From Synanceia verrucosa (taxonomy: Eukaryota; Chordata; Actinopteri; Perciformes; Synanceiidae), in NCBI GenBank assembly GCA_029721515.1, contig CM056553.1, positions 4,973,001-5,037,000 of the forward strand: 64,000 bases of DNA, written 5' to 3'. Below the pieces are notes generated by a model. The model had not been told where the DNA came from, made no database searches, and saw nothing but the letters and a program-made list of their open reading frames with translations. Below, piece after piece: positions 37,460 to 50,839 of the stretch. The position numbers and the translations under genes are program-made. Numbering within the stretch: position 1 is the first letter of the stretch; every line of letters starts with the position of its first letter.

Positions 37460-39962
37460 AGATAATATAATTTTCCCAATGGAAAAGCACACTTTTTTTG
37501 TCTGCTGTATTTTCATAAGTCAATAATACTACAAACACATGTAAAATAAACATATACAGAGCTTAAATTTATTAACCCACCTGTCCGGTTTGTCTCAAAG
37601 AGCCTGCAGCATTATCTCATTCACTTCAACTGGACTCTTTCTTTCTCACTGAGTTCACTACTCTTCACCATTTTTTAACAAGAGTGAGGAATATAAACTG
37701 AATTCACCTTTTTAGACCCAAATATGAGCCAGAAAGTCAGAAATTAATCAAGAATAACATAGAACCACTAAAACTCATTTTTTTCTATTCAGGAGTAGCA
37801 GGAAATAACTGGAATTTAGCATCTCAATAAAAAATAATAATGTGCTTTGATATTTTTGTTCATTTTTTTTTTGTAAAACCCTTACTTTGAAAATTGATGG
37901 ATAACAACAATAATCATCATTTTTGATTAAAGAGCTCGCACATACGGGTGGATTAACCATTACAGAAACATAAAAAAGTAAAAAGCAATACTGTTAATTT
38001 AGGGCAGCAGTGGCAAACACCTTAGACTGAGTGGAGGAATAATAAAGTTGTTAAGCAGTGATACATACTGTGCACATGCAACCATTAGATGGAGGAAGAT
38101 GATGAAAGGATATGAAAGAAGGAGGACATCAGGGAGAGGAGAGTAAAAAGGACGAATGATGTGGAGGAGAGGAGGAAAATAAAGGAGGAGAGTATGGGAG
38201 AGAAAAAGATGGAGGGAAGGTGAGGAAGGAGGAACAGAGGGAGGAGAGGACGGCTGTTAGCAACATCTATTGTTCCTCAAACTGGGAGGGGAAGCTGGTT
38301 TTGTTTTGCTCCGGGGCAAACAGAGTGTTGAGAAACAGGAAGTCAGGGGACCTGCCCATCCTCACGGACAGCTGGTGCCCTCCGATAGCCGTTCACTACT
38401 TCCTGTTGGCTACAGACAATGGTTCCCACCCTGATCCACCTGGAAACCAGACTGACCTCTCGGATGGTCCGTATCATATCGACTCTATTAATGCAGATCA
38501 TACCACATTATTGATAAGGAGCTGTGGGTTTCTGTGGTGCATAAAGACCACTTCATCATATCTAAGACTGAGTATTTTCAGCAGCATTCATGTAGTGGGT
38601 CGTTGCAAACATATTAGCATTATATCAACTTGGATTTAAAAACTCTGCAGAAATATATTGGGTATTGTGATATTAGCTTTTGTGATAATGCATTAATTCA
38701 AAAACACTGTCGTTTAATTTAGAGTTAACACGCAAAGATTAACTTGGTCTGTACTTTTTTTCATTTGCAAAATATGCTCTTATATTACTGCTTTGATGTT
38801 GGATGTTACAGAGATAAATACAGATCGCACTGTTCTGATTGCATGAAAAATTATTATAAAAAAATCATAAAAAAAATATTATAAGTTATTTTTTAACTTA
38901 GATGTTATGTGTTCTTTATGCCATGAATTCCTCCAAAATCAGACTTCAGGAAAACGTAATATGAACGTGATTCTAGGAAACAGGAACTATAACAGACACA
39001 TCGAGCTGTATCCAATCAAGATACAAGTATTTGCTTTGCTTAGTATTCACAATTTAGTGCTGCAAGAACCACACAGCAAAGTTATATGCTGGCAGTCACT
39101 CCTAATTTCCACACACAGAATATTTTCATGTGCTACATCTTAAAATCTTCAGACATCCAGTGTCAGTTTTGAAACTTAAAACATCACCAGGGGCCTGACG
39201 ACGGCCTCGTACAAAAAAAAGCACGGCAAGTTTCATGTTAACTCTTTCGGTAACAGAGAGGCAATTTTTTTCAAATTCTAAACTTACTGTGAAGAAAAGT
39301 TTTTAGCCATTAGTATTGTTAAAAGAAAGTCCAGAACACTTAATAGGACATTTTTTATGGTAAATTATGGGCTCTCCTGCCAGCGGCTAAACGTCATAGC
39401 TCACTGCTTCGCTGTCATGCACATAATCCCAATAAGGAGAGGACCTTTCGGATGTTTCTACTATAGAAACTAGGTCGGGTCCCCTTTCAGATAAACGTTA
39501 AAAACTTAACATACTGTTTCACTAATTTAGTCCATTCCTCTTATTTCAGTCCACACACATGCAGACAATCTGAGCCTGCTTAAAAACTGTGAAGCCCACT
39601 CTTCTAATGTTTTATTTGTTCCTCACGTCCTTTGTTGTCAGTAGTTTGTTGACAGCACTCAATAAAGTGCAAGTGAAGTAACAGCAAACAAGAGAGTAGT
39701 ATAATGGCACAGAACTAACTTTAAGCAGAGCGTCCTCTGTTTGGTTTTGCTGAAAATGAATTGCAGGTGCCTCCTAATGTGCTTTACTTTTATGCCAGCA
39801 TGCTTTTTGGGGAAGAGTAGGCGTCAATTATTTCAGATATCGGATATTGTTTTAGAATGAAAAGGCTACGGTTCCCGGCAGCCTCAGAAGAACCACGTTA
39901 TGTCTTTAAAAGGCCGATCTCTTTCTTCTCTGGTCAGACAGTGCAACAAAGCCACAGCTCAC

Positions 39963-39982
39963 GCCTGCTGCTGCTGCTGCTG
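39963..39982 (+). repeat. CTG trinucleotide run
   Basis: A short (CTG)6 run with no coding context. Confidence 0.85.
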
Positions 39983-40689
39983 TATATTTTCATCAGACTC
40001 TCAGATAAAATGCACACTGTGCTCACACCCACAGATCCACACATGCTGCATTAAAAGATCGCCAGGAGAATAACAGAAATCAAATCTGGATTCACATCAA
40101 TGTGAGCCTCAATTATTGATTGGCATCAATACAAAAGGTTGATTCAGAGAAGAAGATGATAAGGTCACAGAGTTTCACTCCGGTATCAGCCTGCCTTCGT
40201 CTCTCGCTTTCATGGGGAATTCAAATCATTTCAATTGCAGCTTTTTTTTTTTTTTTCCTGTTACACAGCTAATTTAAGGCATACGGTTACAGTATATCAT
40301 GGTGTAATGTTCAAAAATGGCTTTCCACTTAGAGCCAGAGCCTGCATGTTTTTATAAACTCTGCATGCTTAAAGAGAAGTGACTCTTTTAAAATATTCAT
40401 TGTCATAAAATGTTGAATACACCCTTACAAATTACACATCAAAATTGATTTAATTATTGATGATGAATGCACTTAAAACAAAATTGAAATAATTCTATAC
40501 GACTCCAATCTGCAGCATGTATCCCCTGATTTCAGTTAAATGTTAGAAGCTGCAGAAAAGTAGGAAGAGAGGACAGAAAATATAAAGCAAAGGGGGAAAT
40601 CATACGGCAGCAACATGCCAATACGTTAATAAGACCTGATGGGGGTTGTCGGCTACATGCAGAAAGGTGCTCCTGCCTCATGTCATGGA

Positions 40690-41060
40690 AATGGAGCGAT
40701 AATTGTTTGAGCCGGCTTGATGCGCTTCACTCACAAATTGCCAGGACACGGTAAGAGATTGATTAATCATTTTCTGGCCTGGATATCTGGCGTCTGTGTT
40801 GAAATAAACATCCCGTTCTACGTGAAGTAGACGCCGCCACGTTCACCTTATGCTCAACTCTAACTCAGGCCGCTGGCGTCCGATCTGATTGGCTGCACAA
40901 ACTGTACACAGAGAGGAGAGGAGGCCAGTTGCAGGACGATAACGGGCTTATCGCCGGGTGAAAAATAAGGCAGAAATAATAAAACTCTTAATGTTCTGGC
41001 GCAAGCTCAACAATCAACCGGGCCAAACTCAATGTCTTAATTGCCATCAGGCTAAAGCTG
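40690..41060. promoter_or_regulatory. Candidate enhancer with paired inverted GATA sites
   Basis: Non-repetitive, GC-richer block including GATTGATTAATCAT (40757-40770; homeodomain type) and CGATAACGGGCTTATCG (40937-40953), two GATA motifs facing each other. LDB proteins join GATA-containing complexes through LMO proteins, so autoregulation is conceivable but unproven. Confidence 0.27.
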
Positions 41061-41482
41061 CAGTCAGAAAATAACCAAAACACATCCAGCCATAAGAATT
41101 GATTCCCTTAATAATTATTTAATACGACTAAATGTAGAATTTGTCAAGTATTAAAGGCCAATTTAGTCGAAGTCCCTGGACACAAGAATGGCAAACAAAC
41201 AAACAAACAGGATGCTTTGGTGAAGTGGACTAGTAGAGGGATCTCATGTCGAACTGCACCCAACACCAGGATGATTGTACTATTATCAACAGGAGAGGCT
41301 ACTGTCGCTGTATCTGTCTTCAAATGAAACCCAGTCAAAGTCACAATGGTTGCTTAACTTTAACATGGTTCAACATTAACATAAATTTTTACTTGCCAAT
41401 AAAATAAATGCTTTTTTTTTATTCCTGTTTATCAAAGAAAGACAAAAAAGTTAATTATCATGATTGATTGAAGAATAAACAT

Positions 41483-41808
41483 CCATCCATTATCTACCGC
41501 TTATCCTCATAGGGTCTCCTCATATCCCAGCTGTCTTAGGGCGGAAAGCAGGGTACACCCTGGACAAGTCGCCACCTCATCGCAGGGCACATAGAGACAG
41601 ACACATTCACACCTACTGTCAATTTAAATTAGCCAATTAACCTAATTTTTTTGGACGGTGGGAGGAAGCCGGAGTACCCGGAGAGAACCCACGCAGACAT
41701 GGGGAGAACATGCAAACTCCACACAGAAATGCCCCGGGCCCGGGATTCGAACACGGTACCTTCTTGCTGTGAGGCAACAGTGCTAACCACTACACCACCG
41801 TGCCGCCC
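41483..41808 (-). mobile_element. tRNA-like-promoter SINE-type element with 12-bp target-site duplication
   Basis: Read on the minus strand, the element starts GGGCGGCACGGTGGTGTAG and contains a box-A-like TAGTGGTTAGCACTGT and a degenerate box-B-like tract (GTTCGAATCCC). It continues through the GTGTGGAGTTTGCATGTTCTC segment to a GATAATGGATGG tail. It is bounded by an exact 12-bp duplication, AAGAATAAACAT, at 41471-41482 and 41809-41820. This marks a relatively recent insertion. The same family occurs at 37131-37459. I recognise it as a repeat very common in fish genomes but give no database name. Confidence 0.85.
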
Positions 41809-44667
41809 AAGAATAAACATGATATAAGATAAATTAAAACAGTTGTAATGCAGAGCAGGAAGTGTAAACAGATTAAAAATTTATGAATAGTGCAAAATGC
41901 AATAAGGTGCAAAAAGAAACAATACAAAACATTTTAAGCTGCCAAAGTGACAAATGCTGTCATAATCAGTTTTGCTATAACCTAACTTCATGTTTTATAG
42001 ACACAATGGTGAGCTGTAATGCAGCAGAGATGATGTTTGGTTGTTTTTAAAAAGCAAAAGACGATTTTGAAAATCCACCTTGTTTTATCCTCCACGCTCT
42101 CCAACTGGCGGCCAAACGACACCATACAAAGCTTCGTTCATCCAGTGTCGTTGTAAAGAAAGACGTCAATATCTAAAAATTAGCCATGTGAATATGTGGA
42201 TATATAAATCCATCTATGTTGTACATCACTAATGTTATTAATATGATCACTAAATGAGCATAAGTACCCTCAGAGTCCAGATTCATTTGTACATTTTTTT
42301 AAAAATCCAGCATCCACAAAGGACCTTGCCATCTCTGTAAATAGTAACAGTAATGCTACTGTCTAACATCTGACCTTCCAGCAACTTCTTCGTATTGGTT
42401 GCCATGGGAAACAACACATAAACTATGAGAGAAAAAGGCACATGATCCATAACTTTTCTATCCACTTCTATTTCTTCATATCTAAAAGAGAGGCTGTTTT
42501 TTTTCTATTAAAGGGACGCATTAAGGCTTATTTTGACTTCACGTCTTCTAAAGGTGCCTCATTAAATAGTTGAGACGCTGAAATGGCTTTCCTTTAGATT
42601 TAGAAAACATCCATACATGCATCTCATTTTCCCTGCAGGGTGGAGCAGACAGGTTTTCAGACAGGAGCAGGCGGTAATGGTTGGAAATCCAGAAGCAGAC
42701 AGACAATGGTTTGGGAGAAAAAACAGTCCTGCGTGAACCTTTAGGTCAGAATTTACTGACAAAGAGTTTCTGTGTTACCACAGAATGAAATGAGCACCTC
42801 AGACGTTCACACAGCCTCATCAAAACCTGTGAGCTCCACACAGCTCAGAAATTCAGAAAGTGGCTGAATCCAAGGCCAAAGTACAAAGTAGCACAAACTT
42901 ACAAACTTAGATCACCGAGCAATGGGCAAAAGTAATTAAGTTATTTAAAAACAGCTTGGTGGATGAAGTGAAACACTCCTGGAATGCTTCTCAAGGCTTC
43001 CCCCCTCATGAAAAAATCAAAATCTTACAGCAAACACTGAGAATTAAATGACGAAGGAAGTAGCACTGTTATTTGACATAAATAATAATAACTATTTTGA
43101 TAATCATTTAATTCATTAAGTGGCTCTGGACTCTCAAATATGAAGATTCAGTCATGTATTGTTCTTTTTTTAATCGAATATATGTCAATTTTGGGACAAA
43201 ACAAGCAATTTGAAGCCATCACCTTTGGTATGAAAAGTCATTATGGCCATTTTATAAACAAACAAAATTAAAATTGAAAGAACATGAGCCGTTATGATAA
43301 TAATACAGGCTGAAGCTATCGTGAAGGATTGTTATTCAGATAGGTCAGACCACTTATTGTTGTTATTTTACCTGCTCACATACATTGAATCCATGTCTGT
43401 GACTCATTGTTAGTTTCTCTGAAGGGTTTGCTGTCATTCAGTTGTCTCATTTCTCTCTTCATTGTTAACAAACATGAGCACACTGTGACAAATATCATGT
43501 AAAACACCACAGAGTGGAGTTTACAATAGATGGCAGTGTCGAACTATCCAGGAACGTAGCAGGAGGCAGGATGTTGTGGCTCCATGTTTAGGTTTAAAAC
43601 TATAATTTCTCCTCTCGGTGTCTGTCTTTAAGGCCGATCCAGCGCTGTGGTTCCCAGACTCGGCCCGACTGTCAATCAGCTGCAGCCTACATCTCAGCGC
43701 TGCAGCTGAGCCAGGGCCGCATCATCCCGCCTGCCAATCACCGCTCTACACCTTCAATCCATCCCATCCATCTCGCTGTAAAGCAGCCTCCACCACCAAC
43801 CCCCTCTTCCTTTCAAAGCACCCCCCCTCCTTTAACTCACATTCACTTATTCACACACAAACCTCTGGCATTGCTCGAGCAGAGAAAACACTCGCACTAA
43901 GATGCGGAGGCAAAGATACACCGACGCACACACAAACAGACAGACAGGCCCGACGCTGCACCACTCCCATACCTTCATTTGGGACTCCACCTCTCCTTCT
44001 CTTCATTCCACCACCCAATTCAATAACACGGCCTCCCTCCAACGAGCCCTTCGCGGCGCTCTGCTGTCAATCTTTTATTCAGCAGAGAGGGAGTCAGATC
44101 ACAGCGCCAAGACTTATCCTCCCATCTCAGACTCTCCATTCAGGTCCTATTCACACAAATACTGTATTAACTCTTGTCGGTAAACATCTTTTAGATTATG
44201 TTTTAGAGCCCAGGCGAGCTGGGGTTTAAAACCTGCCTGGTAATATCATTAAGATAATGTAGAGGTCTTGACTCAGACTAACATCATAATAAAAAGGACA
44301 CACTGGACATCAATAACATTATGATGCCCGAAGGAACGAGCTAAAGTGTCGAAGACGAGATTATATGAGGGCTGCATGGTGCATGTGTATTTCAGAACGG
44401 GGGAATCGAATTAATGATGTCTTTTTTTAATATGAAGTCAAACGACTACACGTGATGTGAAAGGGGTCCAATGTACCACCAATGCTACCACACTGAATTT
44501 CCATGCAGCTCTGTGCAGCTTTTTTTAGCCTCTTTTTGTGAATTGTTTTAATTTTATGTGTAACGTCCTGTTTTATGCCTTATATATGTAACAGCACATT
44601 ATGGCTTTTGTTAAATAATAAAAGGACAATCAGACGAGTGTAGCTAATCTATGGCTTACTAAAACTG

Positions 44668-44693
44668 ATAGATAGATAGATAGATAGATAGAT
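44668..44693 (+). repeat. GATA microsatellite
   Basis: (GATA)6 with an ATAGATG end; on the minus strand it is TATC. Confidence 0.95.
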
Positions 44694-44879
44694 GTTAAAA
44701 ATATAGAATACAGAAATAAGAGCAGCAGAGCACACCGAGAAGAGATTATCAAATGTCTAGAAAAAAAAAACAAAAACTAAATCATAAAATATATACTACA
44801 AGTAGAAAAATATGCTATGCAAGTTGACCTGATGTGTTTATTGATTAAAAAGATGCTGGTTTTATGTCAGAGCACCAAG

Positions 44880-45690
44880 CCAGTCCCTCGTTAGGCTCAC
44901 CTCACTGAGGCACTTCGTTTCATCCCTTCACACGTATTAAAAGCTGTTTCCTTCCTCCTCATTAAGTCCTCATGCTTGCTTAAAGATTATTAGCTGTGGT
45001 CATTTTATTGCTGCAATTATTGCGTGCTGCAATGCAAGAATAACTAGATAGAATTGTAAATGTGTTGTGAATCACTTTCACAGTTTGGCCTGAATCAGCC
45101 CACTAAACAGCGCAGAGTTTTCCCTCTCTTGTTTGAACTAGCTACTTCTAAAATGAGCCTTGCTCTTTGATTGCATCATGGAGTGTAGCTTTCATCAGAT
45201 GCCTCATAGATTGCAGAACCAGACAAGGTACTGGGGCGAATGTTAAGGCCATGGCAATTGGGGGTATAATTAGATAGAGTGTCTGAATATTCGGTGCAGA
45301 AAACAATAATTGGCCGGCACAGATGGAGGATTGTTTTACTCGGGGTACGCAAAAATGCACCAAAATGCCCGATGAAACACGATGCACATTAAAAAACATT
45401 AACTTTTATCAAAGCAATATACTGTCATAGCAATACGAAGGCTTTAATAAGTTTTATTTCCAACGACGCCGTAAAATATTATGAGATGCTGGAGACTACA
45501 AATTCTCCCTGCTCACATTTAGTGCTCTTCAAATCTTTGCAAGAACAAGGCGAGGCGAGAAATAATGCAATCTGTCTGGGTAAGCTGCTTATGTCGTCCT
45601 CTGACATGGTTATTGTTACTGATACATGTAGATTACAATTAGACGCAGCAGACGATCTGGTGAAGTTTGCTTTTCATTAGTGACACGGGG
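44880..45690. promoter_or_regulatory. Candidate conserved noncoding block in the 32.6-kb intron
   Basis: A run of non-repetitive sequence dense in homeodomain-like motifs: AGATTATTAGCTG and CATTTTATTGCTGCAATTATTG near 44985-45025, GGGGTATAATTAGATAG near 45261, ACAATAATTGGCC near 45303 and GTTTTATTTCC near 45450. It contains no repeat I recognise. The label depends on cross-species conservation, which I cannot test. Confidence 0.25.
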
Positions 45691-47034
45691 TGGGGAATTA
45701 TTCAGACAGCAGACACATGCTGTGGCTCTCAACACTGTCAAATATCTACCATTTCACCAAACTGAAGGTTTTCTGTCTGGCTCTAGTTTGCTGGTAGAAC
45801 ATTAAAATTACTGTTAAATTTCAGAATAAAATACTATAGCTACCAGTGAAAAATAGGTATAAAGTAGCAACTACTTCTTCATATTTGAAAGATATTCAGT
45901 ATAAACTATTTTAAAGACTAAAATAACGGATAACAGAGTTAAATAATCAGGTCTCAATTCACTGACTAATTTTCCGTTGAAATCTAATTGTTTAATCTAC
46001 AAATTGCTTCAACACTGATGCAGTCTAAAGCCACATCGAGGTGGATTTATAATGGTTTAAAGAAAGAGCAGTCACTCAGTCACTGGGAAAATAAACTGGA
46101 AGATGACTTCATTGATTATTAAGTTCAGTTTTGCGCCTGTGGACTAATCAATCAGGCCTCGTTAAGGATCAAACAGCATTGAACTGGAGACTCATGGAGG
46201 ACATAAATGTGTTAAGTGTTCGTTCTCCAACAATTAACATGCAGGCATTTCCAATATGATGTATTTCCTCTGAGAGGAGCACAATGAACACCAGCTGGAG
46301 ACGGGCTACAAAACACCTTAACGCAGGTCCATGCAATGAAAAGAAAACAGATTAGGTTAATTGGCTTTTCTTATTTTTCCTCTGCTGAACATTATGAAAT
46401 TAGAGCACGTCAGACTGGAGTGAAAGGATTGTTAATAATTGTATATGAGCTACTGGGAGACTCAAAAATATAATTCAGTTTCAACAAGGATTGGCGTTCT
46501 TACACTTACACCTTCATACATTAGAGAAAGTGTTTCTGCGGATTGTTTTAATGGATTAATAAAGAAATATTTGGACAAAAACACATCTCAAATATATGTT
46601 TTTTGCGTGCTATAGTTGTATGATACGCCACAAATATGAAGACTTGCCCTTTTCATTTGCTTAACGTCTTTAAAGAGGCAAAGAGGCTTGCCTAGAAACA
46701 ACGTGATACATGTTGTGTGATACTACACAGCAAAAATAAGCACACATCTTTTTTACACTGCAGCATTTTAGCCTGAGGATTCACAGCCAGAATCCATACT
46801 GCTGCACACTGACAAGTTTTTAAACATTTCGTTGGAATCAGTAAAACTCTCTGAAGAGACTTTATTCCACTAAAAATGCTCCGACCTTTCGTTTTGTTGT
46901 AACTCTCGTGTGGATGACCACTGGTAACCACATCTCCACTGGTCAGTGTTCTGACCTGCGCTGCAATAACTACATATATATTTGCTCTTTTCACAGGGCT
47001 GCAAGCAAAGATTATTTCAGAGTAAGGCCGCTGG

Positions 47035-47110
47035 CGGTCACATTTACATTTTATATGTCCGGCATTTAGTCGACGCTCTCGTACGGAGTGACTAACAATG
47101 AGCAGACCGA
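47035..47110 (+). repeat. Short dispersed repeat fragment (GCATTTAGTCGACGCTCTCGTA)
   Basis: ACATTTTATATGTCCGGCAT is followed by TTAGTCGACGCTCTCGTACGG and AGTGACTAACAATGAG. This resembles the fish repeat that reads CATTTGGCAGACGCTTTTATCC and AAAGCGACTTACAATGAG. It overlaps the long chance open frame at 46692-47342 and argues against that frame being a gene. Confidence 0.5.
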
Positions 47111-47616
47111 GCTTAAATTTCTGGACTGCCAACAGTAAAATAAAAAAAAAACAAAAGGACGCAGGAGTCCAGAGCCTCCTGATAACACACAGGACAGAAA
47201 TCTCCGTGCCACAAGAATGATTCTGTGTAATAGAAAAGGCGAAGAAAAAAGCCTGAGGGAGAAAAGGTAGACGTCTACCTAAAAGAAACAACACATTCAG
47301 ATAATGCAACTGTCTAACACGCTCATAAACATGCTCAGCCACATTTTAATCTGATTTATTCTTCTGTGAGCATTTTGTGACCACTGTGTTCAATGTTACA
47401 GCCACAATATAAAACAACAATCTTCTATGAGTGTAAACTGAATACGCAATATGAAGACATCAACTTGGGAAAGGGGAACTTTGGGAAAGTGATGGAAGAA
47501 ATTTCACTGTTTTCTGATGTTTTTTTGGCCAAATGATTAACCGGATAATTGAGAAAATAACTGGATAAATGAATAATAAAGACACTCATTAGTTTTACAT
47601 TTTCTTTTCCCAACTA

Positions 47617-48392
47617 GGGCTGGGTACCGAACTTCGATGGTGTTCTAGCACCGAACGAAACGCTCCGATCCAATACCCAAGTATCTGCCAAATTCCAATA
47701 TCCAAGCATCTGTGAACCATGCTTTCAGATGTCTCTATGGACGGGGGTACATGTCCCCTTCAGATTCATAGAGACACTGATCTGTCCCCCCCTTTCCCAG
47801 TATAAGGAGACAAACATCGCCGGAAAAACAGAGGATTAATGTCATTGCAGCAGTATTGGGAGCTCAGTGTGTGTGTTTAGGTTCATGGTGTGTTCAAGTT
47901 ATACATAAATGTCGAAATTTTCCAAGCTCCAAGTCAGAATTTAAATCAGCCTTGTGAATCTCACCAACCAAACATAGAATTCATGCTATCTGCTACTGAT
48001 GTAAACAGTAGCTACATGTTTTGTTGTACGTCGATAAGGCTGGAAGAGTTGGGAGCATTGAGGTTACTTTGATTAGAGCGCCAAGTTATGACTTCCAATG
48101 AACACACCATAAGGCAAACTCTCACTCTCCAGGGTCCTAAAGAGGAAATGACAGCAGCCTGTGCCTCATCATCACACCATTGCCTAGTATGTCTACCATG
48201 CTAAAGACCAAATTGCATAAAAATTTTGAAAAACTTATTGAGTTAAAATAATGACAACAACAACAATAATGACAAAAATAATAAATAGTGATGATGACCA
48301 TGAATGAAGCCCAAATTACACAAAAATAATAATTGAGGTATCAAAACAAAGGTATCGAAATTGGCAATTCTGAACGATACGCAGTCCTAGCT
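47617..48392. mobile_element. Probable non-autonomous DNA element with imperfect terminal inverted repeats
   Basis: The left end CTAGGGCTGGGTACCGAAC and the reverse complement of the right end, CTAGGACTGCGTATCGTTC, match at most positions. Internal ends carry TACCGAACTTCGATGG and GGTATCGAAATTGG-type sequence. No transposase is visible in the 776 bp. I see no clear 8-bp target duplication. This structure fits a hAT-like MITE, but that is inference. Confidence 0.5.
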
Positions 48393-49324
48393 GCAACACA
48401 ATTAGCTTAATGTGTTAACGAGAATAGAAGGAGTTTCCAACTGTCTGTTCTTCAGTTGTTCATCCGATCCACTTCACACCCCAGGAAGTACGACAACGTC
48501 AAGCGTGAGCTCTTGAGCTCTACAGGATATGTTCAATGCACGTTATGTACACACCGTGTGGTTTAATGAGACCGGAGCCATGCTGCATGCTGGGTACAGA
48601 TTACTTTCTGTCGTACATTGTTTTCTAGAAACCTGCCCAATAAAAACCATTTTGGATTTGAAACCAATGAAAAACACTAATCAGGAAACAAAAAAATATT
48701 CTTCTTTAGTGTTTATTAGCTGTTGGCCACCAGTAGGACTGGAGTCACTACACTCTCATCCGTATTCGGTATACCAGTCCAACCCTAAGGCTGTCGTCAT
48801 CGCATAGCATGTGTCATTCTTAGTTTTTCTTTTGAGTTAAATCTGTAGCTGGTGGATTTTTCCTGTATGATGTGTGTAACTTAGCGCACCTGAATCTGAA
48901 TCGAGGAGGGCTTGCGACTGACGGTGAGTCATCATCGCCATGGTGTTAAGCCTCCCGTTCCCGGGGGAACAGGGTTACCGTCTCTACACCACTGGGGATT
49001 TTTTATTTTTACATTTGAAAAGCAAAACGGGGCCCAGCTCACAACAATCCTCCACTCCCTCCCTCCCTCCCTGTCTTCCTCCTCCATGGCTGAGCTGAAT
49101 CACACACCAACACACACATCTGCTCATTTCAGAGCACCACGTCCTTATCTGTGTCTGTGTGATATTCAATATGTTTCAGATATCAAAACACGAACCTATG
49201 CAGATGAGATGAAGGGGACAATATCACAAACTCAATAACAGTCTCTGCTCTGTCGTTTGCTGCTGACGACCACATGCCGAGGCTGCGGTCTTGAAGCGAG
49301 CGCCGGAAACGTTTCCGGAAACTA

Positions 49325-49425
49325 AAAAAAGTACCTGGAGCCAAGAAGCGGTTAGCTTAGCTTAGCTTAGCATAAAGGCTGGGGAAAGTGGAAAAAACAT
49401 GCCTAACAACACACTAATGAACATG
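49325..49425 (+). repeat. TTAGCTTAGCTTAGCATAAA-type dispersed repeat fragment
   Basis: ACCTGGAGCCAAGAAGCGG is followed by three tandem TTAGC units and ATAAAGGCTGGGGAAAGTGG. A second degraded copy is at 19865-19985 (TTAGCTTAGCTTAGCATAAAC). It is a short fish repeat, and its class cannot be told from these fragments. Confidence 0.6.
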
Positions 49426-50839
49426 TGGTTTAGTCACAACACAAACAACAACATTTCACATTTAAGGTGAACAACGGTGTGAATATTGCCAGGCAACCAG
49501 CAGTGAAGCTGTGGGCCGTTAAAACTGACTTCAAAATGGAAAAAAGACTTGAAATAGCTGTCAGGGCCTCTTTGTTAGGAAATAATAATTCTATAAGATT
49601 GTACCAAATGTGATTTTAACTAATATCATATTGTACAATGTCATTATCCTACAAATAAGGAAAAAAAAAAACCCAAATCCTCAATATGAAGATATAAAAT
49701 GTGTATAATCATCAGATTTAACAAGTGTTTTTTCAACAAATCAACTTCTTTCAATGAATATACTGTAAGCCTACAGTATAGTAGTATACAGTAGCTGCAA
49801 AAGATCCACTGGTTCAAAAAGTATTTTCTCCCCACTCTTAATTACCATTTGAAAGTTATTTCTAATGATGTACTTAATCTTCTTTAACGCAGAAACTAGG
49901 TAGTATCCTAGATAATATGAGGACATCACAGGTTTGTGTAATGCTTCAGACACTGTCACTTTGGGAATATTCGTCGTTGCCATGGGGAACAAAACACTAT
50001 ATTTATAAATGAATCCGAAATGACCCAGAGTTCAAATCTGATCTGATTTTCTCTGCTAAATGTGTTGTCATGTTTCTCTGAACTGTAAATCAAATAACGT
50101 CACTAATTTTAAAGTTCAGAACTATGTTTGTTCCAATGATTCAACAGGTACAGAAAAAGAACAGTGTATTTACAACTGGAAACCCTGAAGTCTGACACGA
50201 CTCCTACAACTTCTCAACTCTATTGAAAATAAAACATTTACAATACAGATATGGTATCAGGTTGTACTGCACTCCTCCAGGTAAAAAAGTGCCAACATAG
50301 CAGCTCACTTTCTTAAAGCGCCACTATTATGATCGGGCACAAAAGCAGATGTTCTGTGAAGTGCTTCAGTACAGATGTACCCAATAATTTGCCTATTTTC
50401 AAGACTGTAGTTTACATTTACATCTTTATTTAAAAAGCACGGGCCACAATGGAGGTCTGTGATGAAACTGTCAAAAAGAGGTTACCAGTAGTTACGTGTG
50501 ATGTTGCGCCAATGTTCAGCCATCACATGCAGAGAGAAAACTATTGTTGGAGGAGGGAGATATACCAATTTTCTCACTGACAGGAGACTCGGTAGTACAA
50601 CGTTTGACTCAGTGGTACAAACCATTTTTTTTCTCTTCAGGCTCACATTTTTGTTCGTGTTAAAAGGCATTTTGGGAAATCAAGGAAATCAATAACTTAA
50701 GTGGAAGTAGACAAAACAGGCTGAAGCAAAGTGCAAATACCAAATAACATGTTATTTTTTCCTCATTTTATCACAAAATCAGTCAAAGGAAAGACTAAAG
50801 AGCAGAGAATAGAGCTGTATCTGAGTATAAAGAGGGGGA

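Noticed and set aside
38220..38639. Plus-strand frame of 139 codons
   Set aside because: The start lies in a GA-rich tract, and the peptide has no domain or splice context.
43618..44229. Plus-strand open frame of 203 codons
   Set aside because: It is C-rich, low-complexity Pro/Ser/Thr-rich translation with CACACA and CCTCC tracts. Other overlapping frames are also open, which is typical of stop-poor composition rather than coding.
46692..47342. Longest open frame in the window (minus strand, 216 codons)
   Set aside because: The translation shows no recognisable domain. It overlaps a dispersed-repeat fragment (47035-47110) and has no splice or promoter context. It is most likely a chance frame.
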